From Clarkia xantiana subsp. parviflora (lineage: Eukaryota; Streptophyta; Magnoliopsida; Myrtales; Onagraceae): a DNA stretch of 64,000 bases. The notes under the pieces were generated by a model. It searched no databases, was not told where the DNA came from, and worked only from the letters and a program-made list of their open reading frames with translations. The stretch spans positions 43,205,452 to 43,269,451 of the forward strand of contig JAPTYO010000002.1 of NCBI GenBank assembly GCA_036873135.1. Reading direction: 5' to 3'. Each line of letters starts with the position of its first letter. The first letter of the stretch is position 1. Shown piece by piece: positions 1-9,887 of the stretch. Both the position numbers and the translations under genes were made by a program.

Positions 1-473
1 TGTGCTCTGGAAAAGCTACTCTAAGTGTATTCATGAAGGGATGTGAGGATGGTTCTCTTCCTTGTGGAGAGGTTGTTGTTCTGCTCCCTCCTAATTTTAC
101 CCCTATTGGTATACTCTGGAAGAGTTGCTATGGTTGCATTTTTTTTGTAGCCACTTGTTTGGCCTTCTGGCCTGTTCTTGGGAGTTTGGTTATTGCCCCC
201 ACTAGGGGCTTGTCTTTCACTAGGGGTGAGGGAGGTAGTTGATGATTGACTACCGACTGTGGTGTCTTGGAGGTTGATGTGGTGTTATTCATGGGGTGTT
301 GTTCTCCATTGGACGATGGTTGCTTAGCATTCTTTGGTTGTTGCCCTCGGATGCTAGGCTCCTAGAGACCCACGGTAGGTACCTTACTAAGCCGCCCCCT
401 TGTTCTCTTGGACCCCATTATTTATTTATTTCCATCGAGCACAAGTAGTAGGCTACGTGTTTTTTGCTCGAAT
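1..473 (-). mobile_element. E1 leader and gag-start remnant of a LARD-like element
   Basis: Internal sequence downstream of the E1 primer site, read on the minus strand. A short reading frame opens close to the primer site and stops at once. A further stretch rich in Pro, Gln, Asn and Lys follows, similar in composition to the gag start of E7 just below its own primer site (40241-40426). No structural or enzymatic domain is visible. The element continues to the left of the window, so its 3' LTR cannot be checked. Calling this a gag start is inference from position and composition. Confidence 0.5.
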
Positions 474-489
474 CCGCAGACGGCGCCAA
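474..489 (-). other. Primer binding site of E1 (outer copy)
   Basis: The minus strand reads TTGGCGCCGTCTGCGG directly beside the LTR edge. It is the same primer-site type seen in E6, E7 and E8. Its first bases, TGGCGCCG, match the complement of the 3' end of plant tRNA-Asp, but the rest differs, so the primer tRNA is not certain. Confidence 0.75.
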
Positions 490-632
490 TGTTTGCTCAC
501 GTGTGTTCGTCGTGGGCTTCTCCTTCGTAGATGAGCTTCTCCTTCGTAGACGGGATTCTCCTTATCGATCTTCTTCATTGATGGGATTCTCCTTCCTTGA
601 TGGGATTCTCCTTCTTGATCCTCTCCTTGCTT

Positions 633-649
633 CCCACAGACGGTGCCAA
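633..649 (-). other. Second, duplicated primer-binding-like site in E1
   Basis: The minus strand reads TTGGCACCGTCTGTGGG and is again followed on the plus strand by a TGTTTGC LTR edge. It lies exactly 160 bp from the outer copy, so the LTR edge plus primer site has been tandemly duplicated. The inner copy has one change in GGCGCC. The ancestral LTR boundary may be here (650) rather than at 490. Confidence 0.6.
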
Positions 650-909
650 TGTTTGCACACGAGTGTCCTTCATGGGCTTTTTTTACACACGAGTGACCTT
701 CGTGGGCTTCTCCTTCCGTTCTCTTCTTCTTATCGGACTTCTTCTTCTAGTATTCCTGCCTCGTGGGCTTTTTCTTCTCGTATACTTGCAAATGGGCGTC
801 CTGGAGGGGGCTCCCGGTAAGTCCACTCTTTGCATACGGTGTCCTGAGTGCCTTCTTACTTCGAACCTACGCCTTCCCTTCTCCGTGGGATACCTGCAAA
901 AGGGGCGAT

Positions 910-938
910 ACCGAGACCAAAGGGGGTTGGTGCTCGGT
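910..938 (-). promoter_or_regulatory. R/U5 hairpin of E1 leader RNA
   Basis: On the minus strand ACCGAG pairs with CTCGGT (6 bp). Inside it ACCAA pairs with TTGGT (5 bp) around a C-rich loop, with one unpaired C between the stems. It sits about 110 bases downstream of the TATA box, so it should be in the transcript. E2, E6 and E7 have hairpins at the same place with different but still paired arms. Confidence 0.6.
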
Positions 939-1051
939 GTGCCCTCTCCGATGCTTAATGAGTATACGCATTTTAGAGAGATAAAGTAGAGAGAAGACAG
1001 AGCTTGAGTAAGATATAGCAAGATTAGTTTCAAATGAGGAGAGGAGGTCTC

Positions 1052-1059
1052 TATTTATA
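1052..1059 (-). promoter_or_regulatory. TATA box of E1 LTR
   Basis: The minus strand reads TATAAATA, upstream of the conserved R/U5 module at the usual spacing for plant LTR promoters. Recognition is by motif and position only. Confidence 0.5.
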
Positions 1060-1214
1060 GAGTTCCTATCGGACCGCCCCGGTTCTAATGGTTCACTGGT
1101 CCGGTTGTGGCAGGTTCGTAATATAAGTTGGCCTTAACCGTATATAAGGTGCATTTGACCTCGGTGTGAACGTAGATGAGCATAATGTGTTTAAGTGTGT
1201 GGGAATGGCCTCCA

Positions 1215-1475
1215 AGGGCGAGCCCCGGGCGAAATATCGCCCGGGGGTGGGGTTCCGGACGAGTGGGAACTCGTCCGGACGGAAGGGGGGGGGGTACCCG
1301 GTCGGGGTACCCCCAAGGTCCCGCTCGGGTCACCCGAGCAAGGTCTTCCTTGCTCGGGTTACCCAAGCAAGGTCTTCCTTGCTCGGGTTACCCAAGCAAG
1401 GGTCCCTTGCTTGGTTTGCCCCCCGGGTGGTATTTCCACCCGGGGTCTTCCTGAGTGGTTTTTTCCACTCGGGGT
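1215..1475. repeat. Palindrome array in U3 of E1 LTR
   Basis: A run of short, near-perfect inverted repeats with small loops: CCCGGGCGA with TCGCCCGGG, GTCCGGACGAGT with ACTCGTCCGGAC, GGGTACCCGG with GGGGTACCCC, GCTCGGG with CCCGAGC, repeated AAGCAAGG with CCTTGCTT, and CCCGGGTGG with CCACCCGGG. The E7 LTR has the same layout built from unrelated sequences. Confidence 0.7.
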
Positions 1476-1865
1476 GTTTTTCGGGCCTATGTGATGGGCC
1501 CGGGTGTCCGTGTTCCAAGTTTCGGATTATATCCTATTATGGCCCATTTCTCGGGTCCAATTAGTGATAGTTTGGGCGTATATCCACCACCACCTAAATA
1601 TAGAAGTGGAGATTAGAAGCAAAAGGTAACAAGAACACGCAGTATCACTCTTCCTAGAAGAAGGTCACACAAGAGGGAAACAACCTCAACCCCTTGTACG
1701 GACTTGCCCCAAATTGGCAACAACAACCATTGCCCTCGAAAGGCAATCTCTCGCCCTCAGGAAAGGCCTAGGTAACAGGCAATATTGAGGAAAGAAAACC
1801 CAAGTAAATATTTAGAAGGCGTACCAAAGACGCACACTACCTAGAAAAATAACATCTGGTAAAAG

Positions 1866-2510
1866 TTACATTCTGTGACCTCCAGGAGCCAGTTTTCGGC
1901 GCCCCCAAGAGCGTATCTTGAGAGTAGTTTTACACTGCGACCACATTCTGTGCCCTCCAGGAGCCAATCCTGCGAATAATTTTCGTCGCCCCCAAGAGCG
2001 TATCTTGAGAGAAGTTTTACAGTGCGACCACATTCTGTGCCCTCCAGGAGCCAATCCTGCGAACAGTTTTCGTCGCCCCCAAGAGCGTATCTTGAGAGAA
2101 AATTTACACTGCGACCTCATTCAATGCCCTCCAGGAGCCAATCCTGCGAACAAATTTCGACTCCCCCAAGAGCGTATTTTGAGAGCAGTTTTACACTGTG
2201 ACCACATTTTGTGCCCTCCAAGAGCCAATCCTGCGAACAGTTTTCAACGCCCACAAGAGCGTATCTTGAAAGCGGTTCATACACTGCGATCACATTCAGT
2301 GCCTTCCATGAGCCAATCCTGTGAATTGCGCCATCCAGAAGCCTATCCTGCAAACATTCGTCGACGCCCACAAGAGCTATCTTGAAAGCAGTTCATACAC
2401 TGCGATTACATTATGTGCCTTCCAGGAGCCAATCCTGCGATTTGTGCCATTCAGGAGCCAATGCTGTGACAGCTTTCGACGCCCCCAAGAGCGTATCTTG
2501 TAATCATCGA
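1866..2510 (+). repeat. Roughly 87-bp tandem repeats in E2
   Basis: Seven or so degenerate units, each with CCAAGAGCGTATCTTG, an ACACTGCGACCACATT-like segment and CAGGAGCCAATCCTGCGAA. The best-kept unit is 87 bp, divisible by three, so both strands stay open across several units (1918-2385 plus, 1866-2120 and 2117-2371 minus). This is a repeat effect and not evidence of a protein. E7 has the same core in a 49-51 bp period. Confidence 0.85.
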
Positions 2511-3139
2511 TCTTTTTCAAAAAGGTTAGGTTACCTCATAAGAAATTTTAATCATACTTAGGAGCATATCCTGCCCACACACTCGGTGCCCATAGGAGCG
2601 TATCCTAATGAAAAATTTACAACATTCCCAAGAACGTATCTTGAAAGGACCTTCTTTTATACAAGTAAGGTTACATGAGAAATTCAAGTATGCTTATGAT
2701 GACAATGCAGGCGTGACAAAAATCAAATGGAGTAATGAAAAGACACTCCGACATAAGAGAAGAAACACGACAATTGGCAAGCAAATCACAAGTCATGCAA
2801 AACGACCTACGAAGAAGAATTGCATTACAAGTCGCCCAAGACAACCTCTGACAAACTTTACTGTCTTCCATGTCGCCCTCGCATGACCTCTGCTTGCATC
2901 TGACCCGAACATCATCAGGCACGAATTTCGACAAGCATCACCCTTGAACATTGTAAAGCACAACTCTTGAAGGGGACATCCCAAAAGCATAAAGAATACA
3001 ACATCCGACAAGACGAGACATGGGGAAAAAACATGACGAGCATAGCCTAAACAAAAGGCAACTATAGCAACGAAGGTATAAAACACTACTCATGATATAA
3101 AAACATAATGTTAAAACATTCATGACAGGTTTGCCGATA

Positions 3140-3345
3140 AGTACGGCAAAAGCACAGCTCCATACATCGTGTAGTGGCTATCATGTCCACACATCGAGAA
3201 GTGGCTATCATGTCCACACATTGCGAAGTGGCTATCATGTCCACGCACTCCGAAGTGGCTATCAAGTCCACACACCGAGAGGTGGCTATCATGTCCACAC
3301 ATCACGAAACGGCTATCAAGTACATACATTACGAAGATGTTAATA
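3140..3345 (+). repeat. 27-bp tandem repeats in E2
   Basis: About seven units of 27 bp with the core GTGGCTATCATGTCCACACA and a variable few bases. The homologous array in E7 is at 35365-35560 on the opposite strand, where the element is inverted. The period is divisible by three and leaves short open frames on both strands. Confidence 0.85.
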
Positions 3346-6154
3346 CGACCACAAACCTAAAGAGCCTACATCTACCCTAAAGAGGAGATCCCAGACAAAG
3401 AGAAAATTAATACCCTTCATATACTCAACAAAGGTCTGCACTTATATTTCAACATTCATGAATGATACAAGGTAGTAGGCGTCCTCATTATGAAGACAAA
3501 GCACTTTCGGGGGCATATAAAGAAATGATCCCCACAACGACCACAACTCTGATAATAGTAGAGGCTAAATCAAGAGCAGTATCCATCAAACTTTCAAGAA
3601 GAAATTTGCTGCTGGAGCCATGGCAAAAGAAAGGAACCTCAATGAAAGGCGATGATTACACCCATCACCGAAAGCAAGAACTACAACGCAAGGACTAATC
3701 ACATAACCCCATAGGTATGCGAAACGCTCCTTCAAAGTCGCTAAACCTACACGAAGATGAAACAGACGAAATATATGAGGAGGGTAGCAAACAATGATAA
3801 ACAATCAGAGTCACAACAAATCATAACAACCTCCAAGCCAACTTGGGGACACCTGCTCCGGAAACAATGAGACAAGTTCAAAATATCGACATAAGAATAT
3901 GGTCGAACGCAACAAACAATAACGATACGACACAAAAGCAATCAAGTGCCTCATAAGAATGAAGATAGACTCTGGAAAGAGATTGATCCCTAGAGGGGGG
4001 AACCCCTGAGGAGAATCAACACAGCAAGGAAAGAAAGGAACCAATCTTATTCCCCATGACCTAGAAAGGAACGACAAACGACTCAAGATCACAAACGAAT
4101 AACAAGGTACCTCAACTCACTCAAAATCAAAAGAGTTGGAGTCACGTGAAGAAAACTCTCCTACGACCCTCCACTAAAAAGGAGGAGGCAACCTGAGTAA
4201 GAAACGTGATCACATACTCTTTTGTATGGATCGACGTTCAACCAAAACGTATACCCGACCAAAGGGTGATATCGGTGAACATCGGGACTCGTATCAGGTT
4301 GAACAAACGCGTTCCAAACTGAGCCACCACGAAGGGTACTTTCTTTCTGATCGGAAGAAATCATGCTCCTTTCTCCAATCAAGAAGTGATCATGCACTCA
4401 TGTTCATCCCATTACGTAAGTCAATCGAGAGGCATACGCAAGGCATACCAACCACAGGAGCAACGCAGTGTACACACGCATTGACACACAACATGAGAGT
4501 TTAGCACCTCACTTTCAGAAGATAAGTATAACCGCTACGGGGGCCGTGTAGTACACGCGCGTTGACATTTCACCACGACGAGCGACGAGTAACAACTCAC
4601 TTTCAGAAGTTAAGTATAGCAGGCACATCACAACACACGTGTGCACCAACTTACCAACATGAGGTACAACACCTCGAATCCAGAGTTTAAGTGTGCCCGT
4701 CACAAGGACAACCCTGTGTGAGTATGTTATAAGTGTAGCAAACACTAAGAGCAACGCCCTACATTCAAGACAACGAGCAGACCTGCTACGACGGGCGGTA
4801 TGATGCATGCAAGTCATAAAACGACAGTCGGCAAAGAGACTAACACCCCGCATCCAAAATGAAAACACGCCTACTACGGGGGCAACTTCATACATAGGCA
4901 ACCCTACATGTGTAGATCACGAAACACGACCGACACCAAGGTCAACAACTTATCATGACAATATAGGGCATGCCTATTATGGGGGCAACCTCGACGCCGA
5001 GATATGAAAGAGAAGCTATCATCTGAAAGATTTCGCGAACAAAGTGCGAGGCGGAGTAGTGCTCTAACACATCCAAAGGGGGGGGGGACAACCATCAACA
5101 TGTGTCGATAAACCCCTTTCGCATAAAGGACAAGAAGAAAGTTTGTAAGTATTTTCACCCCCATGTCTATATAAAATGAATCGCAGGACAAGGTTCAAAA
5201 ACCTTGCACACGTTCCAACAAATGAAGGAAATGTCACACCTGTCAAGAGCCGAGGCTAAAATTACTCGCACTACTACGGGGTAGGCAAAACGTTGTGCCT
5301 CGTCGAGCCACGGAGTTAACGCTCTCGGAGAAAAAGGGAGTATACTTTCACCCTAACACTTACGTTCATATTTTTTATTTACATCCATATATGGGTCAAT
5401 GCCTCTATCCACATTATGGTTACAACGTGATTATGCTTGCATTCCTGCACCCATAAGCACAACACGTTTGCACTCGCGTCCATATCCATGCTTATATCCA
5501 TGTGCATGTTAGCTCACACCTTCTCAGGTTCACACGTGTTCAACACTTAGATATTCATAATTGTCATGTATTCATGCTTACATCCATATACACACTCAAT
5601 ACACTCATACACATGTATATAACTGCATTACGTTGGTAACCCAAACGCTTGCACACGCGTACACTCGATGCCCACACATTCATGTCTACGATTGCAACAT
5701 GTTTACACCTGATCCAGTACTCGTGATTTTACTTGCATGTATGCTAGTACAACACATCCATGTCCATGATATGTCATTGTTACGCCCATGTTCATTTATT
5801 GTCTATCCCATACTCAGAAATTTTCCACACATGATTATCATATTTTCCACATATAGAATCACTTCATACGTGCATGCCAACAGGATTTATATTTTCATTC
5901 ATCTACTATCATAATCCCGTCGTCCCCCTTTCCTAGTCGTGTTCTTAGACATAGAGATAGGAAAGATAATTTTTGCCATACCCGCATTTTTTCGGATACC
6001 TGTCTGAATATATACATGTCTGTACTAATGTCTCTATTTTCCTTGTCCCGAGAAATGAGGATAAATCGCGGCGATACGCTTATGGGCATACGATGAATTC
6101 GACAAGAGGTAAAATCACGGGATTGAATTGAGCATGTCATCCTATCGTAAAAAA

Positions 6155-6196
6155 GAGTCAATCAAGGGTTAAGCCATTGGTTGACTCGGGGGCACA
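6155..6196 (+). promoter_or_regulatory. E2 polypurine tract with upstream hairpin
   Basis: GAGTCAATCAAGGG pairs with CCATTGGTTGACTC around a 5-base loop (6155-6187), and the 3' arm runs straight into TTGACTCGGGGGCACA, the likely plus-strand primer tract before the LTR. E7 and E6 have the same arrangement. Confidence 0.65.
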
Positions 6197-6661
6197 TGAT
6201 GGATATACGCTGAATTTAGACCCGTTTTCATTTGGATTGTATTATTTTAATCACCCCACGAACGATTGTAAATCGAAACTTTGACCCGAACACGTCACCC
6301 ACAGCAAAACGGTCCGGATGAGAAAAAGCCCGCTCGGACACTTCGCTGGTCTGATCTCTACTAGGAGGGATCGTACCTGCTAGCCCGATCCCAAGCCTTC
6401 GGGGTGACCACCCGTCCGACCCCGAAGGTCCCGACACTCTTCCGACGTCTAGTATTCCCGCCCAAAGGGTGTACGCGACGTCCAGAACATTTTCATTCAA
6501 ACCGTCCCTCGCAATGACCTGACCTCACTTTGCACGTCCGACACTTAGAAAATATCACGAACCCTTCCGAGCTTGCTAATGGCTTAATCCCTTTATCACT
6601 GGTTAACTGGGCTTGTTTAGGAGTTAACAGTGTCATTAACCACCTCAATCTCCCTTGAGCT

Positions 6662-6669
6662 TATATAAA
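6662..6669 (+). promoter_or_regulatory. TATA box of E2 LTR
   Basis: TATATAAA about 110 bases before the conserved R/U5 hairpin, matching the spacing in the other LARD LTRs. Confidence 0.5.
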
Positions 6670-6780
6670 AAACCCCACCTCCCTTCAATTGAACTTAATG
6701 TGACTTGAAATAATTATGTTGTGCCTTCTCTCTACTTTATCTCTAGAACGATGTACTGATTTAGGCATCAGAGAGGGTTT

Positions 6781-6815
6781 ATCGAGTATCACCCCCCGCT
6801 CTATGTGGTCTCGAT
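6781..6815 (+). promoter_or_regulatory. R/U5 hairpin of E2 leader RNA
   Basis: ATCGAG pairs with CTCGAT, then after one unpaired T, ATCAC pairs with GTGGT around a loop beginning CCCCC. Compared with E1, a C-G pair has become a T-A pair in the outer stem, which keeps the pairing. Confidence 0.65.
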
Positions 6816-6994
6816 GTTGCCCCTTTTGCAAGTGTTAGGGGGAACGCACGCGGACTACACAGGAGCGACGTCCCGACGTTTGGAAGTCTCAACAGTCCGT
6901 CAACACAACCTTAAGACCCTCGAGTCAACGACCTGACGTACGAACGGGGAGATGTATGAACAACTACATGTACGGACACCCAAACACTTAGCCA

Positions 6995-7130
6995 TTTTAA
7001 GGCTTGCAAACCTCCGACACTCCGACAGTCCGACAATCCAACAGTCCGACGATCCGACACTCCGACAATTCGACAATCCGAAAGGCCGACGCTCCGGCAT
7101 TCCCACAGTCCGATACTTTGACATACGACA
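6995..7130 (+). repeat. 9-bp minisatellite (TCCGACAAT-like)
   Basis: About fourteen imperfect copies of a 9-mer, TCCGACAGT / TCCGACAAT / TCCGACACT. Three residues per unit explains the low-complexity open frames on both strands. No gene is implied. The sequences from 6895 to 6994 and from 7130 to 7280 show nothing else recognisable. Confidence 0.8.
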
Positions 7131-7284
7131 ACCTGAAGTACAGACTACCCAATATCACGAAGGATCCGACGTCAGTGATCGAACCCAACGAGCATTTTGA
7201 AGGAATCAAATCGCGAAGGAAGGAACTTCACCCGTAAGATTGTTATTCGGATCGACACCCCGTCAACCCGATACACATGTCTTA

Positions 7285-7510
7285 ACATTGCGGGGGCGCT
7301 ATTTATCTGCAGTCATTTGAAGAGTGGCTTTGGCCCTTTCTTTGTAGTCATTTTAGGGACGACTGAGACCCTTTTTATTTGTAGTTGATTTAGGGACAAC
7401 TGTGACCCTTTTATTTCTTCACTACTCTCACAAAATTTGCATAAGCACTCTCATTATTTTTCTCGGTAGCCAATTAAAGGGCGGCTGTGACCTTAAAGAA
7501 AAATGATTTT
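7285..7510. repeat. Subterminal-type repeats of a possible CACTA relic
   Basis: Three degenerate copies of a motif like TTTAGGGACGACTGAGACCC, TTTAGGGACAACTGTGACCC and AAAGGGCGGCTGTGACC, spaced about 60-110 bases apart. Such repeats are usual near the ends of plant CACTA transposons. No CACTA terminus or transposase is seen here, so the call is weak. Confidence 0.3.
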
Positions 7511-7850
7511 TTTTTTGCTGTTCGCCTTTTCCATGACTACCCCTCCGGGTTTTTAATCATGAACATCTCCCTAACTTTTGCCTAGTTGCCTTTAAAGGTT
7601 TTCAAACTAGCGGGAATTTATTTTCTCTTTTTTTTTATTTTTTTTTTTGCTTCTTTTTTTAAGATTTTTTTTTTGAAAATAATCTACAACAATTATCTAC
7701 ATGCCCTTAGTGGCAGATTGAAAATTTCTAATTCAAAGAGTCTTCTAGAGAATGACTCAGTTGATTGAGTCAAAATACGTTGGTCGTGTCGACGCCCTGG
7801 AGGGATCCTACGACCAATGGATGACATAGACAATGATTCCTTCTCTCGGC
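7510..7850. other. AT-rich spacer
   Basis: Long T runs (7620-7670) and no recognisable feature. Short open frames here are chance. Confidence 0.4.
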
Positions 7851-8600
7851 TTCTCAAGTGCCCTGGCTATTTCTCAATCTCATCTGGGGATGCCCCACGG
7901 TTAGCACTGACGGGTTTAGACTTTGCCGCATAACGAATGGATGACTTGGTTGAGGATCACACATGGATGACGTGGAGTTTGGCAAGGCAGGCCACGTATG
8001 GAAATTGTCTGAAATATCTGGGACAAACTCGGCGGTTGACCTCAAAACAGTCGGCGAGCAAAGGGTGTGCGCGAGATGTGCTCTTCAGTGCCTTGATTTG
8101 GATGATTATCCGAGCTGCAAAATGAGTAAGGAAAATCTCAAATTTCGGTGATAGAATTATTCACAACTTCTCTTACCTGGGTGCTCGACATCTTTAATAG
8201 CAATTTTTTCCATATGTGAATGGACCTGCTGCATGTTCCGACTTTTTCTCCATCTGGTGGTCGTGCTTGATCTGAACGGGAGATACTCTTTGGTTACCAC
8301 TGACCGATTTAGACCTCACCAATAAAAGGATTTACGGTTTGGTTCAGGGACGCGTATGAATTCCACACATATTAGGTGGAATTCTGACATGGAAGTTTAT
8401 TGAAGCAGTCATGTTTCAGGTGGTTGCGACCTCGTCGAAGTGGTCGTCTGATATGCAAAAAGAGTAGGGACACTCAAATCTCAAGGAAAACATCAAGTAC
8501 AACTCATCGTACCTGAGCGTTGGATATCCCGAGTGCGCAATTTGTTCTTCGTGTAACTGGATGACTGCATAATTTTTTTGTTGCCCCATTTGGCCGGTAG
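7850..8600. repeat. Decayed tandem duplication, about 390-bp period
   Basis: The stretch from GGTTAGCACTGACGGGTTTA (near 7900) recurs as GGTTACCACTGACCGATTTA (near 8297). It is followed in both by a GATGACTTGGTTGAGG / TTACGGTTTGGTTCAGG match and later by TTACCTGGGTGCTCGACAT / TACCTGAGCGTTGGATAT. Similarity is patchy, so the duplication is old. Coding potential is not convincing. Confidence 0.5.
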
Positions 8601-8639
8601 AACTTATATATACAGGATACTTAACTAAGGGTACTTGAA

Positions 8640-9884
8640 AAGAGTGAATGGAAAATCAATGTAGAGAATATGAGAAATCATGCATGATTTTTTTAAAACT
8701 CTAATGTCATTCATTTCATAATTTTGAGTACTTTAAAAAAAAAAATCAAAATTTACGATCTAAGATTTTTTGCACAATCATGACATTCAATGAGCTCGTT
8801 GAGTGCACTATCTGGCTCGAATGCAGAACAGATGCTCAAAAAAAAGATTTTTCAAAAATGTTTTCTCGTCATTTTTTTGAACTCGAATAGTTGCACTCAA
8901 CTGAGCGATTGGACTATTTTTTTCAAAAAATTAGAATCAAAACTCTCATTTTTTAAAACGACGAATGTTAAAACGAAGATCTTGCCGAAAAAGTGCAATA
9001 CACCTTGGATAAAAAAGAATGACACTTTGATGTTTTTTTTTAAATGCACATGGATGCTTGAAAATTAAAGTTCTATTGTTAATAAAGTTACAACTTACGA
9101 CCAATTTACCTGAATAATCCATATGGAATGCATATTTTGAAATGAAAATTCCAGGTGGATCCTTAAAAAAAATAATGCAAATACGATGCATGCATGAATT
9201 TGAAAGCTCCATAGCTTAATTTTTTTATCATATACCTGATTTTTTTTTTTATAAAAAATAAAATAATGCATATTGAATGCATGCTTTAAAAAAATCAGGT
9301 AAAAGGTTTTTGAAAATAATTCATATACGATTCATGCTTGAATTTAAAAGCTCTAAGAGCTAAAAATGAATTACAATTTTTCCTAATTAAAAAAAAATTA
9401 TGCACATTGAATGCACTAACAGAATTTACAACTTACATGAAAAAAATTTCAAAAAAATTATGGTTATGAAACACATGCTTTGAATAAAACTTTCCGATAA
9501 GAGGTTTTCAAAACAATGCATGTTTGAAATTAAAAGTTTTACGACTAAGAATGTGTACAGTCTATCAACAAATTATTTTTCCTAAAACAATGCATATGAG
9601 ATGCATACTTGAAATGAAAGTTCTACGGTTTGGAAAATTTATAAGTTACCTAAAAGGATTTTTTTTGTTTTTGTTTTTTTAACGAGGAATAAAAATCATC
9701 TTGGTTGCTCAAAATAAAAAATTGAGATGATTTTTTTTTTTAAAAGAATGCATATGAGATGCACAAAAATAACATGCAAACTTAGAAAACAAAGTTCTAC
9801 AACTAAAAAGAATACAATTTACCTAAAATATTTTTTTTTCGAAAATAATGCATATGAGATGCATGTATTTAATTAAAAATGGGT
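8640..9884. repeat. AT-rich degenerate repeats, left part
   Basis: Loose repetition about every 80-110 bases of AATGCATATGAGATGCAT, then AAATTAAAAGTTCTA, then TACAATTTACCTGAA and a run of T or A. The ATGCAT/GCATGC words give local dyad symmetry. The array continues beyond the foldback element at 9888-10694. It has no coding content; its origin is unknown. Confidence 0.5.
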
Positions 9885-9887
9885 TAA

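Larger units (their letters stand above)
490..1589 (-). mobile_element. E1 5' LTR (LARD family)
   Basis: A minus-strand LTR beside a primer site. On the plus strand it begins TGTTTGC and ends TATCCACCA, close to the ends of the E7 LTR (TGTTAGG to TATCCATCA). From right to left it holds a U3 with a palindrome array (about 1215-1475), a TATA box (1052-1059), a conserved R/U5 module (893-967) and a U5 disturbed by a 160-bp duplication at its edge. The module near 893-967 aligns well with that of E7, and the U3 does not. The right edge could lie a few bases further because of the CCACCACC repeat. Confidence 0.75.
1590..6154 (+). mobile_element. E2 internal region, LARD without pol
   Basis: Non-coding interior of a plus-strand LARD, truncated on its 5' side. 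It shares with E7, in the same order, a long-period array containing CCAAGAGCGTATCTTG, a 27-bp array reading GTGGCTATCATGTCC, and a zone rich in CATGC/CATAC words (about 5400-5900; E7 counterpart 33660-33960). The first 3 kb present in E7, including the gag-like part, is missing. No protease, reverse transcriptase or integrase motif is visible in any frame, and the small open frames are random. The stretches 1590-1860, 2510-3140 and 3350-5400 show nothing further that I recognise. Confidence 0.65.
6197..6894 (+). mobile_element. E2 3' LTR
   Basis: Begins TGATGGATATACGC after the polypurine tract and ends GTCTCAACA, giving 698 bp. The U3 start matches the start of the E7 LTR well (ATTGTAAATCGAAACTTT shared). 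TATATAAA is at 6662-6669 and the conserved R/U5 module at 6751-6833. No partner 5' LTR remains in the window, so the target duplication cannot be tested. Confidence 0.75.

Noticed and set aside
5561..5914. 117-residue frame with His/Thr/Tyr-rich start
   Set aside because: Arises from CATACAC-type low-complexity sequence of the LARD interior; the E7 counterpart is not open in the same way.
7285..7510. Complete CACTA transposon from here to 13062
   Set aside because: The terminal CACTATACCAGG sequence is not found on the left side, and the repeat words of the two places differ.
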